This document shows positions 44,650 through 55,500 of a DNA stretch of 64,000 nucleotides, piece by piece. Under the pieces are notes generated by a model. That model was given only the letters and a program-made list of their open reading frames with translations. It did no database searches and had not been told where the DNA came from. Positions within the stretch are counted from its first letter, which is position 1, and each line of letters starts with the position of its first letter. The translations under genes were made by a program, and so were the position numbers. Source of the DNA: Mucilaginibacter boryungensis (GTDB taxonomy: Bacteria; Bacteroidota; Bacteroidia; Sphingobacteriales; Sphingobacteriaceae); contig NZ_JADFFM010000001.1 of the NCBI RefSeq assembly GCF_015221995.1, forward strand, positions 1,116,001 to 1,180,000, read 5' to 3'.

Positions 44650-46953
44650 TCAACGACCTAATAGCGTGAAGTGACTTTCTTTAACATTGCGTGAATTTGG
44701 GCCAACAAATATTTTAAACTCGCCTGGTTCGGCAACATATTTAAGATGAGCATCGTAAAACTTAAGATCATTCCCGGTAATGGTAAAGGTTACCTCTTTA
44801 TGCTCACCCGGTTTGAGGCTGATCTTTTGGAAGCCTTTTAACTCCTTTACAGGGCGGGTGATACTACCTTCCATGTCGCGCGTGTATAGTTGAACGGTTT
44901 CCTTGCCTTCTACGCTGCCGGTGTTAGTAACGGTAACGCTTGCGGTGATACTGCCGCCGGGTCTCAGGTTAGCACTATTTAATTTAATGCCACTATAGGT
45001 AAATGTGGTATAGCTTAATCCAAAACCGAATGGATATAATGGCTCGTTACTCACGTCGAGATAATTTGATCGGAATTTGGTAAACCAGTGACCATCAGGC
45101 AAAGGTCTGCCGGTATTTTTGTGGCTATAATAAATTGGCACCTGCCCAACGTTTTGCGGGAAGGTAACAGGTAGCTTACCCGATGGGTTTACGTCGCCAA
45201 ACAAAACATCAGCTATGGCTAAAGCCGCTTGTGTGCCGCCAAACCATACATTAAGTATAGCCGGTACGTTGTCGCTTTCCCATTTAATGGCCAAAGGGCG
45301 GCCGGTAAATAAAACCAAGACCACCGGCTTCCCTGTTTTTAGCAACGCGGCCAATAAACGTTGCTGTACAGCAGGGATATCAATACTTGTACGGCTTGAG
45401 CTTTCGCCACTCATTTCAGACCCTTCGCCCAGTGCAGCAACCACGACATCAGCTTTTTCGGCAAGCCTTATCGCATCGCCAATCACCTCTTGTTCGGGAC
45501 GGCTATCTCTATCGATCTCGCGACCAAACATAGTTGCATTTTTTTGCTCCGTCGCATCACTCAACAAATTAGCACCTAAAGCGTAGGTGATATTTGCCTT
45601 ATCGCCGGCTACGGTTTTTAAACCTTCTAACAACGAGGGCGTAGCCGCTAAGTCGGCATTTACGCTCCAGGTGCCGGGCATGTTTGACCGGGTATTCCCC
45701 AGCGGGCCAATCACGGCAATCGTCCCGGCCTTTTTAAGGGGGAGCGTATGGTTTTGATTTTTCAGCAATACAAATGTCTGCGTGGCGGCTTCGCGTGCCA
45801 ACCTTAAGTGATCGGGTGTTAATATTTCGTTTTTAGCGCGCTCTTCGCTGCAATATTTATAGGGGTCATCAAACAGGCCTAATTTATATTTCGCCTCCAG
45901 GATTAACCTGCAGGCCGTATTGATATCAGTTATATTAATTTTACCTTCTGCTAATGATTTTTTAAGCGTTGTCAAAAAACCTTCGCTCACCATATCCATA
46001 TTCATCCCTGCCTTTAATGCTAGGCCCGATACGTGCTGCAAATTTCCAAGTCCATGCGCGGTCATTTCGCTTACGCCTGTATAATCCGATACTACAAAAC
46101 CATTAAAGCCCCACTGCTTGCGCAAAACATCGGTAAGCAGCCATTTATTGGCTGTAGCCGGCGTGCCGTTAATGTCGTTAAATGATGCCATGATGCTGCC
46201 TGCGCCTGCATCTACAGCTGCCTTGTAAGGTGGTAAATATTCATTATACATTCGGTTCAGGCTCATGTCGGTGGTGTTATAATCACGGCCCGCCTCGGCA
46301 GCGCCATATAAGGCAAAGTGTTTAACACAAGCCATAATGGTGTTGTTTTTTTTCAGATCGTCGCCCTGATAGCCTTGTACCATTATTTTAGCTATGGCCG
46401 ACCCCAGATAAGCGTCTTCACCACTCCCTTCGGCTATACGTCCCCAGCGCGGGTCCCGGGCAATATCAACCATCGGTGAGAAGGTCCAGTTAATTCCATC
46501 AGCGCTCGCTTCCGTAGCCGCTACACGGGCCGTACGCTTAATTAACTCCATATCCCAGCTTGCGGCCAGGGCAAGCGGAATAGGGAAAGACGTTTTATAG
46601 CCATGTATCACATCCTGGCCAAAAATAAGGGGGATATGCAAGCGGCTGTAATTAACTGCCATCTCCTGTGTTTTGCGCACTTTGGCAGGTGTAGTTAAGC
46701 TAAACACACCCCCAACCCGGCCTGCTTTTATTTTGTTCTCCACATCTGTACTAACCGCTGCGCCGGTAGTGGCTTCGCCGCCGGTAACCAGGTTTAGCTG
46801 GCCTATTTTTTCATCCACCGTCATTTTCGCCATCAGATGAGCAATAAAAGTATTCATTTTGACCTGTTCGGTCATTACAGGCTTTTTACCTTGCGCATAG
46901 GCAGTTGTTGCCAGCAGGGCTGTCAAGTACCAAATCGTTACCGCTCTTTTCAT
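44650..46953 (-). CDS. bglX: GH3 beta-glucosidase (BglX-like)
   Basis: A 767-residue secreted glycoside hydrolase family 3 enzyme. A signal peptide (cleavage near TTAYAQ) is followed by the N-terminal TIM barrel with DVIHGYKTSFPIPL, FSPMVDIARDPRWGR, VKHFALYG and the nucleophile region FVVSDYTG (Asp near residue 288). The alpha/beta sandwich has the acid/base region GEGSEMSGESSSR. A C-terminal fibronectin III-like domain is present. It is periplasmic and the last gene of the PUL operon, behind two GH144 genes. In Bacteroides the neighbour of a GH144 gene is a GH3 acting on sophorose and beta-1,2-gluco-oligosaccharides, so it probably releases glucose from these. Confidence 0.93.
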   Translation of the reverse strand: MKRAVTIWYLTALLATTAYAQGKKPVMTEQVKMNTFIAHLMAKMTVDEKIGQLNLVTGGEATTGAAVSTDVENKIKAGRVGGVFSLTTPAKVRKTQEMAVNYSRLHIPLIFGQDVIHGYKTSFPIPLALAASWDMELIKRTARVAATEASADGINWTFSPMVDIARDPRWGRIAEGSGEDAYLGSAIAKIMVQGYQGDDLKKNNTIMACVKHFALYGAAEAGRDYNTTDMSLNRMYNEYLPPYKAAVDAGAGSIMASFNDINGTPATANKWLLTDVLRKQWGFNGFVVSDYTGVSEMTAHGLGNLQHVSGLALKAGMNMDMVSEGFLTTLKKSLAEGKINITDINTACRLILEAKYKLGLFDDPYKYCSEERAKNEILTPDHLRLAREAATQTFVLLKNQNHTLPLKKAGTIAVIGPLGNTRSNMPGTWSVNADLAATPSLLEGLKTVAGDKANITYALGANLLSDATEQKNATMFGREIDRDSRPEQEVIGDAIRLAEKADVVVAALGEGSEMSGESSSRTSIDIPAVQQRLLAALLKTGKPVVLVLFTGRPLAIKWESDNVPAILNVWFGGTQAALAIADVLFGDVNPSGKLPVTFPQNVGQVPIYYSHKNTGRPLPDGHWFTKFRSNYLDVSNEPLYPFGFGLSYTTFTYSGIKLNSANLRPGGSITASVTVTNTGSVEGKETVQLYTRDMEGSITRPVKELKGFQKISLKPGEHKEVTFTITGNDLKFYDAHLKYVAEPGEFKIFVGPNSRNVKESHFTLLGR

Positions 46954-46983
46954 ATTCTTTGTCGTACGTTATTTTGCTGGTTT

Positions 46984-48345
46984 TTATTTTAGATAGGGAC
47001 TTTTAAAATCCAGTTCTCTTAATCCTGCTTTTATCTCCGGGCTGCTCATAAACAAATGCCATAATAAACCAGTCCGGCCATTTTCTATCATAATTATAAT
47101 CGGCCCTTCATCAATACCTAGGTAGCGTTTTGGATACCAGTTGTCAGTTTCGCTAAAAGCATCATAAAAACCGTATTCGCCCCAAACCTTATCGCCCAGG
47201 TCTTCATATAAATGCCTGATCACTTTCATCGATTCTCCTGGTGTGTAGCAGTAAGAGCCCAAGGCGGCTGTTGGTGATATCACACCCAGATCGTGCCCCG
47301 GGCTATGCCCCGCGTAACCCTTTACCGAATAGCTGGCTGTCAGGCCCCAGCAATCTTCGCCGTAGCCTTTGAAATGTTTAGGATTAGCTATACAATAAGC
47401 CCGGTTGATGAGCGTGCTATTTTGATTCTCCTGCCAGTAGTCGGCATATCGGTCGGTCAGTCCTTTTGGGCTTAAGCCCAGGTAGGAATACTGCGCCCAA
47501 AATAGCGGGCCTACACTGGTTGCAGCGCCATTATGCTTTAATTTAATTGGATAGCCAAAAGGTTTAATGTCTGTGCTGATGCCGCCATTGCGTGCCCAGC
47601 CCTCGTGATAAACTGCTGCAGGAATGCCATGGGTTGGTGAGGAGGCCGCCAGGATATACATAATGAGGCATTCGTTGTAACCGGCTACTGCGAAATTCAT
47701 TTTCCAGCCAACGTTGGGCGACCAGTGCCAGTATAACACATTTTTATCACCGTTGCGGTACCAGTCCCATTCAATACCTTTCCACAAATTATCAATCCGC
47801 GTAGCCAGTAATTTTTCGGCTTTATTGCCCTTTTTTAAATATTGGCGCGCACAAAGCATACCTTGTGCCAGGTAAGCAGTCTCTACCAAATCGCCGCCGT
47901 CATCAAATTTGCTAAATGGCTTTACCTGGCCTGTATTGAACATCCAATGCGGCCACGCCCCATGGAAACGATCGGCTTTTTCTAAAAAACTAACCTGTTG
48001 TTCAAAACGTTTAACACCCGCCTTACGGGTGATAAAATGCCTTTCGATGCCTGTAACTATGGCCATCATACCAAAGCCTGAAGCACCGGTCGCTATCACA
48101 TCTTTATCGTGCTGAGCATAATCATTATCCGAGTGGTAACGTTCGCGCGCCAGCCCCGAAACAGATTCGGCACCAGCCCAAAAATATTGAAAGGTTTTCT
48201 CTTCCACCAGGTTCAATAATTGATTATCGGTCAAACCTTTTTTGATTGTTAGCGCTGCTGCAGGCCTGGCATCCTGCCCCTGTGAACAGGCGCAGCAAAA
48301 AACCAATAAAAAGGCCGGCATTATTTTGATGTGTCTGAATTTCAT
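46984..48345 (-). CDS. GH144-type beta-1,2-glucanase/sophorohydrolase lipoprotein (glycoamylase domain)
   Basis: A 453-residue lipoprotein (signal ends LLVFCCACSQ) with a single all-helical glycoamylase domain (Pfam PF10091 type, now GH144). Features are FQYFWAGAESVSGLARERYH, TGASGFGMMAI, DGGDLVETAYLAQG, WHWSPNVGWKMNF, the late GHDLGVISPTAALGS, and DEGPIIIMIENGRTGLLWHL. The family is known to hydrolyse beta-1,2-glucan; some members are endo-acting and one group is exo-acting and releases sophorose. It is 36% or more similar by eye to the next gene upstream, but without the Ig-like domain. It starts 5 bp after the upstream GH144 stop. Probably surface-exposed or periplasmic. Confidence 0.88.
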   Translation of the reverse strand: MKFRHIKIMPAFLLVFCCACSQGQDARPAAALTIKKGLTDNQLLNLVEEKTFQYFWAGAESVSGLARERYHSDNDYAQHDKDVIATGASGFGMMAIVTGIERHFITRKAGVKRFEQQVSFLEKADRFHGAWPHWMFNTGQVKPFSKFDDGGDLVETAYLAQGMLCARQYLKKGNKAEKLLATRIDNLWKGIEWDWYRNGDKNVLYWHWSPNVGWKMNFAVAGYNECLIMYILAASSPTHGIPAAVYHEGWARNGGISTDIKPFGYPIKLKHNGAATSVGPLFWAQYSYLGLSPKGLTDRYADYWQENQNSTLINRAYCIANPKHFKGYGEDCWGLTASYSVKGYAGHSPGHDLGVISPTAALGSYCYTPGESMKVIRHLYEDLGDKVWGEYGFYDAFSETDNWYPKRYLGIDEGPIIIMIENGRTGLLWHLFMSSPEIKAGLRELDFKSPYLK

Positions 48346-48350
48346 TTGTA

Positions 48351-50024
48351 TTACAAGTTAGGGCTGGTAAAGCCAAAGTTCTTCATGCCGGCTTTAACTT
48401 CGGGACAACTCATAAACAGGTTCCATATTAATGAGGTCCGGTAGTTTTCTATCATAACAATGATAGGCCCTTGGTCAATAGCCAGGGTTGATGTGGCAAA
48501 CCATTGCTGCTGCAACGAAAAAGCGTCGTAAAAGCCATAGGCACCCCAGGTTTTATTCCCTATTTTATAATAGAAGAACTTGAGGGCCTGCATAGCTTCG
48601 GTTGGCGTATACGGCATGGATGAAATCGCTGCCGTAGGAGCAATAACACCCACATCATTAGTTGGTGAACTGGCGGTATAACCACCCGATATATCGCTTG
48701 CCGTTAAGCCCCAGCAATTTTCGCCATAACCCATATATGCCTTTGGATTGGCTTTGCAATAGTTATAATTAATAAGGGTGTGCGCTTTAGTTTGTGTTTC
48801 GTAATTAGCATAAGCATCAGCCAAGCCTTTGGGGTTTATCCCAAGGAACGAATAATGCTCAAGAAACAACGGACCACCATTTGCCGGGCCTAAAGGTAAC
48901 TGTGCGCCGTAATAAGTATTCCCATTCTTCATAGCGCCATTTTGCGCCCATCCGGCATCATAAACCGATTTTGGAATTGGGTAGGTGGTTGAAGCACCGG
49001 CTAACACATAAGTGATCAGACACTCGTTCCAGCCGCGGATAGGCACACTCATGTCCCAGGCATAATTTGGGCTCCAGTGCCAGTAAAGTACATCGCTATT
49101 ATCCTTACGGTACCAGCTCCATTCAACCGCATTATACAAAGTATTGATATCATTGCGCAGTGTGGTTTCTCCCGCGTCAGCACCTGTGAAATATTGACGG
49201 GCGGTTAACAAGCCAGCCATCAGGTACGATGTTTCCACCAAATCGCCGCCATTATCTTTAGTACTAAAAGGGATCACTTTCCCTGTCGCACCGTCCATCC
49301 AATGTGGATATGCGCCATGAAAACGATCGGCAGTTTTAAGGAAGGCTATTATTTTCTGCATCCGGGCCAAACCGTCGGCACGAGTGATAAAATTACGGTT
49401 AACAGCCGTCACCAGCGCCATGATGCCAAAGCCCGAACCGCCGGTGGTTACGGTATTTCCCGAGGTATTGCGCTCTAAAGCAAGGCCGCTTACCGGGTGC
49501 CCCATATCATAAAAATACTTAAAGGTTTGCTTTTGCACCAGCGTGAGCAATTCCTCATCGGTAATGCGGGGGAATTTGTCGGTATCATCCAAAGCAGTGC
49601 TTAGCTGGATAGCTACCGGGTTGACCAGGCGACCGCCTGATGCTGTTTTAATGCTATTACTAACGTTAAGCGTATACGTAGTTAAGGACACGAGCGCTTG
49701 TTGGGGGGTAACAACCAGCGTTTTATTACCATTTTGCAGTTGCGTGGTCAGGGCTACCGGGCTACCGCTATTGGTAAGTGTAACCCCGGCGGTGATCGTA
49801 GCGGCATCAATTGCTTCAGAAAAAGTAATGGTAACAGTTGGATTGGTACCCAGCCCGTTATAAATAAAGGTGCCGTTATACTGGCCATTAACGGTAAATG
49901 AAAGTGAGGCATCAAGTGGGCTATTGTCTGCGGGTGCCGAGTTTTTTTTACATCCGGTAAAAAGCAACAGGACAAATGCAACTAAATAAAAAAAAGCCGA
50001 CCGTTTTATACTGGTAATATACAT
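48351..50024 (-). CDS. GH144-type glucanase lipoprotein with N-terminal Ig-like (Big_5) domain
   Basis: A 557-residue lipoprotein (signal ends LLLFTGCKKN). Residues about 35-150 form a Big_5-type Ig-like domain (ITFSEAIDAATITAGVTLTN, LTTYTLNVS). The GH144 domain follows with FKYFYDMGHPVSGLALERN, GGSGFGIMALV, GGDLVETSYLMAG, WHWSPNYAWDM, NDVGVIAPTAAISS and DQGPIIVMIENYRTSLIWNL. This is the more likely outer-membrane surface endo-enzyme, with the Ig-like domain as spacer, while the shorter paralogue may act on the products. It is separated from the LamG gene by a 69-bp gap holding a 10-bp hairpin. Confidence 0.88.
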   Translation of the reverse strand: MYITSIKRSAFFYLVAFVLLLFTGCKKNSAPADNSPLDASLSFTVNGQYNGTFIYNGLGTNPTVTITFSEAIDAATITAGVTLTNSGSPVALTTQLQNGNKTLVVTPQQALVSLTTYTLNVSNSIKTASGGRLVNPVAIQLSTALDDTDKFPRITDEELLTLVQKQTFKYFYDMGHPVSGLALERNTSGNTVTTGGSGFGIMALVTAVNRNFITRADGLARMQKIIAFLKTADRFHGAYPHWMDGATGKVIPFSTKDNGGDLVETSYLMAGLLTARQYFTGADAGETTLRNDINTLYNAVEWSWYRKDNSDVLYWHWSPNYAWDMSVPIRGWNECLITYVLAGASTTYPIPKSVYDAGWAQNGAMKNGNTYYGAQLPLGPANGGPLFLEHYSFLGINPKGLADAYANYETQTKAHTLINYNYCKANPKAYMGYGENCWGLTASDISGGYTASSPTNDVGVIAPTAAISSMPYTPTEAMQALKFFYYKIGNKTWGAYGFYDAFSLQQQWFATSTLAIDQGPIIVMIENYRTSLIWNLFMSCPEVKAGMKNFGFTSPNL

Positions 50025-50044
50025 TTAAAGCTAAGTTTTATTAA

Positions 50045-50083
50045 CCCAACAGGCAAACTGCAACCGCGCAAACGCCTGTTGGG
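50045..50083 (-). promoter_or_regulatory. Intercistronic hairpin in the PUL operon
   Basis: 10-bp perfect stem CCCAACAGGC/GCCTGTTGGG (50045-50054, 50074-50083) with a 19-nt loop, between the LamG and GH144 genes. No long T-run follows. It could be a partial terminator or an mRNA 3'-end stabiliser that lowers expression of the hydrolases relative to susCD. Confidence 0.55.
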
Positions 50084-50092
50084 ATTTGTGTT

Positions 50093-51007
50093 TTATTTTC
50101 CGGCAAGGCCTAATTTGTATAACGATATGATATAAGCATCAGGCAGCACCGTGTTGTATATCCTCACTTCATCAATACTCCCCGTCATGGCGCCGAAGCT
50201 GGTATCGGTGGATACTGTTTTGCCCGGGATAACATTATAATTACCGCCGAAAATTACCTCACTTGGCTCAAACGAATTGAACAGCGTGGTACCTGTGCCG
50301 CGGCTTTGGAAAGCGGGGACACCAATTTTTAGCCCATTACCCCATATTTGGAAGATACCGGTGGCAGCATCATAAGTGATAACCATATGCGCCCAAACAT
50401 TTGCCCCAATTTTGGGCGAAAGAAAGGGAAAAGTTCCGTTGGCGGTGTTTAGGTTATCCTGTGTACCGCCGTTTTGACCAGTAAAGGTTGGGTGTATCGT
50501 AATGGCATCGGTAACCGTAGCAGCCCTTGAATTTGTTTCTAACACAAAGTTGATATTACCATTGAAAATACCCGGGCGTGCCAGTTGAAATAACATGGTT
50601 TTTTTTGATCCATTATTTAATATCTGTACCCAGGCACTAATCGTGAAGCTTTTTAAAGCCGCCACCTTAAAAGCGTTAAACTGGCTGGCATAATATAAAT
50701 AACCATTGTTTAAGGCCAAGGCCTGTCCCCTTACGCCGGCGGTAATAAAAGTATTGCCAACCGATGTTGTAGGTGCGGTACTGCTTAACTTTTCGTTAAC
50801 GGTATTGTCAAAACTCCAGTAGGCCACCAGGTTTGCCGGGTAAATCTCTTCAGAGGTATTAAAGCCATCAACCTTGCCCACATAGGTATCAGTTGATACA
50901 CCAGGCAATTTGTTGGGATTGCCATCTTTTTTGCATGACGACCAGGTTATTACAGCCAATGCCAGCAATAAAAAAGAGCCGCCTTTATATATTTTTGTGA
51001 ATTTCAT
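50093..51007 (-). CDS. LamG/concanavalin-like surface glycan-binding lipoprotein
   Basis: A 304-residue lipoprotein (signal ends VITWSSCKKD). After a short linker, a LamG-type beta-sandwich domain runs from about residue 60 to the end. Its segments are LVAYWSFDNTVNEK, FTISAWVQILNNGSKKTM, NVWAHMVITYDAATGIFQIW, and GSIDEVRIYNTVLPDAYI, the last being the hallmark end strand. It follows SusD by 14 bp. PULs often have such a surface glycan-binding protein right after susD, so binding of the substrate glucan outside the cell is likely. No catalytic residues are visible. Confidence 0.87.
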   Translation of the reverse strand: MKFTKIYKGGSFLLLALAVITWSSCKKDGNPNKLPGVSTDTYVGKVDGFNTSEEIYPANLVAYWSFDNTVNEKLSSTAPTTSVGNTFITAGVRGQALALNNGYLYYASQFNAFKVAALKSFTISAWVQILNNGSKKTMLFQLARPGIFNGNINFVLETNSRAATVTDAITIHPTFTGQNGGTQDNLNTANGTFPFLSPKIGANVWAHMVITYDAATGIFQIWGNGLKIGVPAFQSRGTGTTLFNSFEPSEVIFGGNYNVIPGKTVSTDTSFGAMTGSIDEVRIYNTVLPDAYIISLYKLGLAGK

Positions 51008-51021
51008 CTTTGTAGTTTTAA

Positions 51022-52557
51022 TTAATAACCAGGATTTTGTGTCAATACGCCTTTACTCAGGTCTATTTGAGTTTGCGGTATAGGTAGTAAATTATCCCTG
51101 CTGGCCAGGAAATTTGTTTTGCCGGCACTGCTCATTGCGGATTGTGAAATGCCCCAGCGTACAATATCAAAAAAGCGATCGTGCTCCATAGCCAGCTCAA
51201 TCCTTCTTTCATGGCGGATAGCTTCTCTCACCACAGCCGGGTCTGTACTGGTAATGTTTGGCAATACAGTCGCGGCAGCGGTGCCCCGCGCCCTTGTCCG
51301 GACACTATTTAACGCAGTCACGGCGCCTGCGGTGTTACCACTTTCATTGGCTGCCTCGGCAAACATCAGGACCACATCGGCATAACGTAGAATACGCATG
51401 TTCATCCACCAGCCTGAGTTATCACCATATAATGCCCTGAATGATGGGTTAGTATACATTTTGTGGTTATAAGCCGGGTTTATCCACGTGGTGGCTGTAT
51501 TTTCGCCGTACACTGTTTTATAGGTAGTGGTAGCCGTGCTTCTTAGCAAAAAGGTACGTGCATATCGGGGGTCATTAGGTTCGTAAGCAGCAGCCAGGTT
51601 ATCGTTTGGCACATTCCAACCAAACCCCAGGTTCCAAACTCCGCCATCCCTAACACCCTGGTATTGCGCATTTTGGATGCCGTTAGCAGTTTTAGTGGCA
51701 AAGCTGGCTGTGGCCTGTACTTCAAAAACCGATTCTTTACTATTCTCCCCCGATTCGCCAAATATTTTATCGTAAGGTGTAGATAAATCATATTGCCCGC
51801 TGTTCATCACTACGGTTGCGGCAGTAGCGGCCTGTGCCCATTTTTGCTCGGTAAGATAAACTTTGGCTAATAACCCATTAGCAGCACCGGAAGTAATACG
51901 GCCAACAAATTTTTTATCCCAGCTTAATGGCAAATTAGCTGCGGCAAAAGTCAGGTCGCTTTCAATAAAGGTGTAGATCTGCGCCGCCGTGCTTTGTGGT
52001 AAATTTGAGCCTGAAACGGTTACCGGTTTATCTACCAAAGGCACCCTTCCCCAAAAACGCACCATGTTAAAGTAAGCATAGCCCCGTAAAAACCTTGCTT
52101 CGGCTTCGGCTAATATTTTTTGCTGGTCGGTAGCAACAATTGTGGTGGCATTGTGTACCTGGTCTATGGTTATATTGCAATTAGTAATTAATGTAAAATA
52201 GCCATTCCACATATCGTTTACAAAACCATTAGTTGGCAGCACCGGAAAGTTATCCATACTGATCGCATCTGCGCCGCCATCACTTGGGGTGCTGCCTTTA
52301 TCTGCGTCATCACTGCGCACACTGGTAGATAGGAAAAACGCGGCTACGTGTACATTATAGGCACGTAAATTATTATAGGCTGCAAACAGATATTGATCAT
52401 AGGGGCCTGAACTGCCCGGATAAGGATAATTTTCGGCATAGTACTCGCCTTGCCTTTGCGTATCCAGGAATTTTCTACAGCCGAAGTTTGAAGATATCAT
52501 CAGCATAGCCAATACCGCCATACCCAGATACTTTTGTTTTTTGTTAAGATTTTTCAT
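51022..52557 (-). CDS. SusD/RagB-like outer-membrane lipoprotein
   Basis: A 511-residue starch-binding-type lipoprotein (signal ends SSNFGCRKFLDTQR). The TPR-like helical core shows AEARFLRGYAYFNMVRFWG near residue 150. The C-terminal part has MRILRYADVVLMFAEAANES and RHERRIELAMEHDRFFDIVR, all standard in SusD homologues. It forms the lid of the SusC transporter and captures oligosaccharide. It is 22 bp after susC in the same operon. The specific ligand cannot be read from sequence; the neighbours suggest beta-1,2-glucan. Confidence 0.95.
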   Translation of the reverse strand: MKNLNKKQKYLGMAVLAMLMISSNFGCRKFLDTQRQGEYYAENYPYPGSSGPYDQYLFAAYNNLRAYNVHVAAFFLSTSVRSDDADKGSTPSDGGADAISMDNFPVLPTNGFVNDMWNGYFTLITNCNITIDQVHNATTIVATDQQKILAEAEARFLRGYAYFNMVRFWGRVPLVDKPVTVSGSNLPQSTAAQIYTFIESDLTFAAANLPLSWDKKFVGRITSGAANGLLAKVYLTEQKWAQAATAATVVMNSGQYDLSTPYDKIFGESGENSKESVFEVQATASFATKTANGIQNAQYQGVRDGGVWNLGFGWNVPNDNLAAAYEPNDPRYARTFLLRSTATTTYKTVYGENTATTWINPAYNHKMYTNPSFRALYGDNSGWWMNMRILRYADVVLMFAEAANESGNTAGAVTALNSVRTRARGTAAATVLPNITSTDPAVVREAIRHERRIELAMEHDRFFDIVRWGISQSAMSSAGKTNFLASRDNLLPIPQTQIDLSKGVLTQNPGY

Positions 52558-52579
52558 TTTCTTTTATCTGATATGATGA

Positions 52580-55500
52580 TTAGAAAGTTACGTTTAAACC
52601 AACGGTGTAAATAGCAGGAACCGGATAAGTGCCATTATCGGCCCCACCGCTTAGCAAGCTCCCAATTTGCGGTTCGGGCGAGTAGCCTGTAGCTTTCGTC
52701 CAGGTTTTAATATTTTCGCCGCTAACAAATATCCTGATGTTCTGAACACCAATTTTACCGTTTAAAGCTGTTGGCAGATTATAGCCTACCTGTATGTTGC
52801 GCAGGCGGAAATAATCGCCCGGCTCTAAGTAATACGAACTGAACAGGTAGTTGTTGCCACGTGAGTTGTCTAATATTGGCTCAACGTTGCTGGTGCCGGG
52901 CGCTGTCCAGGCGTTTAACCTGTTGCTTTCGTAGTTTAATACGGCAAAGTTAGCTGTGCGGCGTTGCAGCCATATTTTATTACCTGCTACGCCCTGGCCC
53001 GCTAATAATACATCCAAATTTTTGTAGGCAAGTGATACACTTAATCCATAGTTGTACGGCGGGAATGGCGTACCCAGGTAAGTCCTGTCGGCCGTAGTTA
53101 TTACACCATCACCGTTTATATCCGCGTAAGCAATATCACCGGGAAGGGAATTGGCAAAGTGTGGCTGGTTAGTTAAATCAGCTGTTGATTGGTAAACACC
53201 AACTTGTCTGTAACCATAAAAATAGCCTACCGAATTACCCGTTTCGGTAACGTTGATGCCGCCGTTGCCCAAAAGCTGGAAGGCGGTTGTATTCCCCACC
53301 GAGTTCACTATATTTTTATTATAGCTAAAGTTGGTATTAACCCTATAGCTAAAATCTTTCCCGATCCTATCGTTCCAACCCAGGTTTACTTCAATACCTT
53401 TGTTGGTTAATTTACCCAAATTGGTAAAATATGCCTGCTGTGTGCCTGCTGCACCCGGTAAGGTAAAGGTGGTTAAGAGTCCGTCGGTTGTTTTGTTGTA
53501 TACGCCAACTTCAAGATTTAAGCGGTTATGCAGCGTGCGTAATTCCACACCGAGGTCTATACCCCTCACAACCTCCCAATGCAGGTTTGAATCGGGCCGG
53601 TAAGCGGCAGTAACTGCCGGGTAAACATTATCGCCAAATACCGCTGTAATACCACTGTTGAGCGTTTGCTGATACAAATTTGGCTGTACCGCGTTTTGGT
53701 TACCCAATTTACCAAATGCGGCACGGAATTTTAAGAAATCGATACCGGGTGCAAGGTTTCTAAAGAAATCCTCTTCGCTGGCGACCCAACCTAAACCTAT
53801 ACTACCAAAGGTACCCCAACGGTTTTGAGGTGCGAACCTCGAGCTGCCGTCTCTTCTGATGGTGGCATTTACCAGGTATTTACTTTTGTAAGCGTAGCTT
53901 GCACGACCAAATATACCGGTTTGACTTTCTAAACTACCACCGCCGCTGTTGCTGATGGGGTTATTGGCGTTAATAATATTTAAATACCAAAGGTTGGAGT
54001 TAAAAGGTACATTAAGTGTAGTATCTGTACGTGAACCGCTTAATAAGGTGCTTGATAACTGAACGGTTGTAAAACCCGCTATTATATTTAACCTATGCCC
54101 GCCTTTAAGGTCCTTATCATAAGTTAAAATATGGTCCTGCTGGAAGCTACGGTATTCGTTAGCGCTTTGACTAACGCTCGTTTTTACCGTTTTATCAGTA
54201 AATGTGGTGGTTGGATTGCTACCTTCACCTAAGTTAACAACAGTAAAAGGCAGTGGATTATAGCTACGGGCGTTATTAAAGCCCAGATCGGTATAAAATG
54301 TTGATCTAAAAGTAAAATCTTTTAAGAATTTGATCTCCGCAAAAACATTACCATTTATCCGATAGCCGCCATTAATTGAATTACCGCGCGATCGGTTGAT
54401 AGCATTTATAGGGTTACCCACCTGTGCCCGCTGAAATGATGGCATGGTATAATAAATATCATCGCCTGGCGCTTGCACAGGCGCGATAGGCGCGGCATAG
54501 ATACCCGCATTAAGGCCAACCGCCGTTGGGTCTTGCTGCCATTTAAAGCCATTAATGCTGCCCCCTACCTTAATGTTATTATTAATTTTAATCTCCTCGC
54601 TTAAACGGACAAGATATTTTTTATAATCGCCATATCTCACAACACCTTGCTGGTCGCTATAACCCAAGTTAAATATAGTAGTGCTTTTATCGTTGTTGTT
54701 TGATACGGTTAAGTTATCGGTATTTATAACGGCGTTTCGTAAAATAAGGCTTTGCCAATCGGTATTGGCTATGTAATTTGTAAAGTCAAATGGCGCGGCA
54801 TTAAGGTTGGCTAACTGCGCACTGTAAAGCTTTTTAAAACCGGCGGCATCTACCACATCAATTTTATTATTAACATGCTGTATACCAAAATTACTTTGGA
54901 AATTTACGCTTGTTTTACCCTTAGCTGCACGTTTTGTAGTGATGGCAATAACACCGTTAGCTCCTTTTAAGCCATAAATAGCTGTAGATGACGCATCCTT
55001 CAACAAATCGATAGTTTCAATATCATTTGGATTAAGGAAATCGATGTTCGTTTGCAATAAACCATCAACCACATACAACGGGTCAGCATTGTTAGTACTG
55101 GCTATACCTCTTATACGTACTATAGGGGCGGCACCAGGCGTGCCCGAATTTACCACCGATAAGCCAGCTACGCTACCTTGCAAGGCGGCAATGGGGTTGG
55201 TAACTGTAAATTTAGCAATGTCTTCGCCTTTAACGCTGGTAATGGCACCGGTAAGGTCGCGCTTACGTTGTGTACCATAACCTACCACGACCACCTGGTT
55301 TAGTTGTTGTGTTGAGGAAGTTAAGGTGACATTGATCTCGGTTTGGCCATTAACCGACACCTCTTGTTTATCGTAACCAATAGAGGTGAATACCAATATA
55401 GCATTGGCCGGCGCGTTAATGGTATACTTTCCATTAACGTCTGTTTGTGTGCCTGTGGTGGTGCCTTTAATAATCACACTTGCGCCGGGTAAACTCATCC

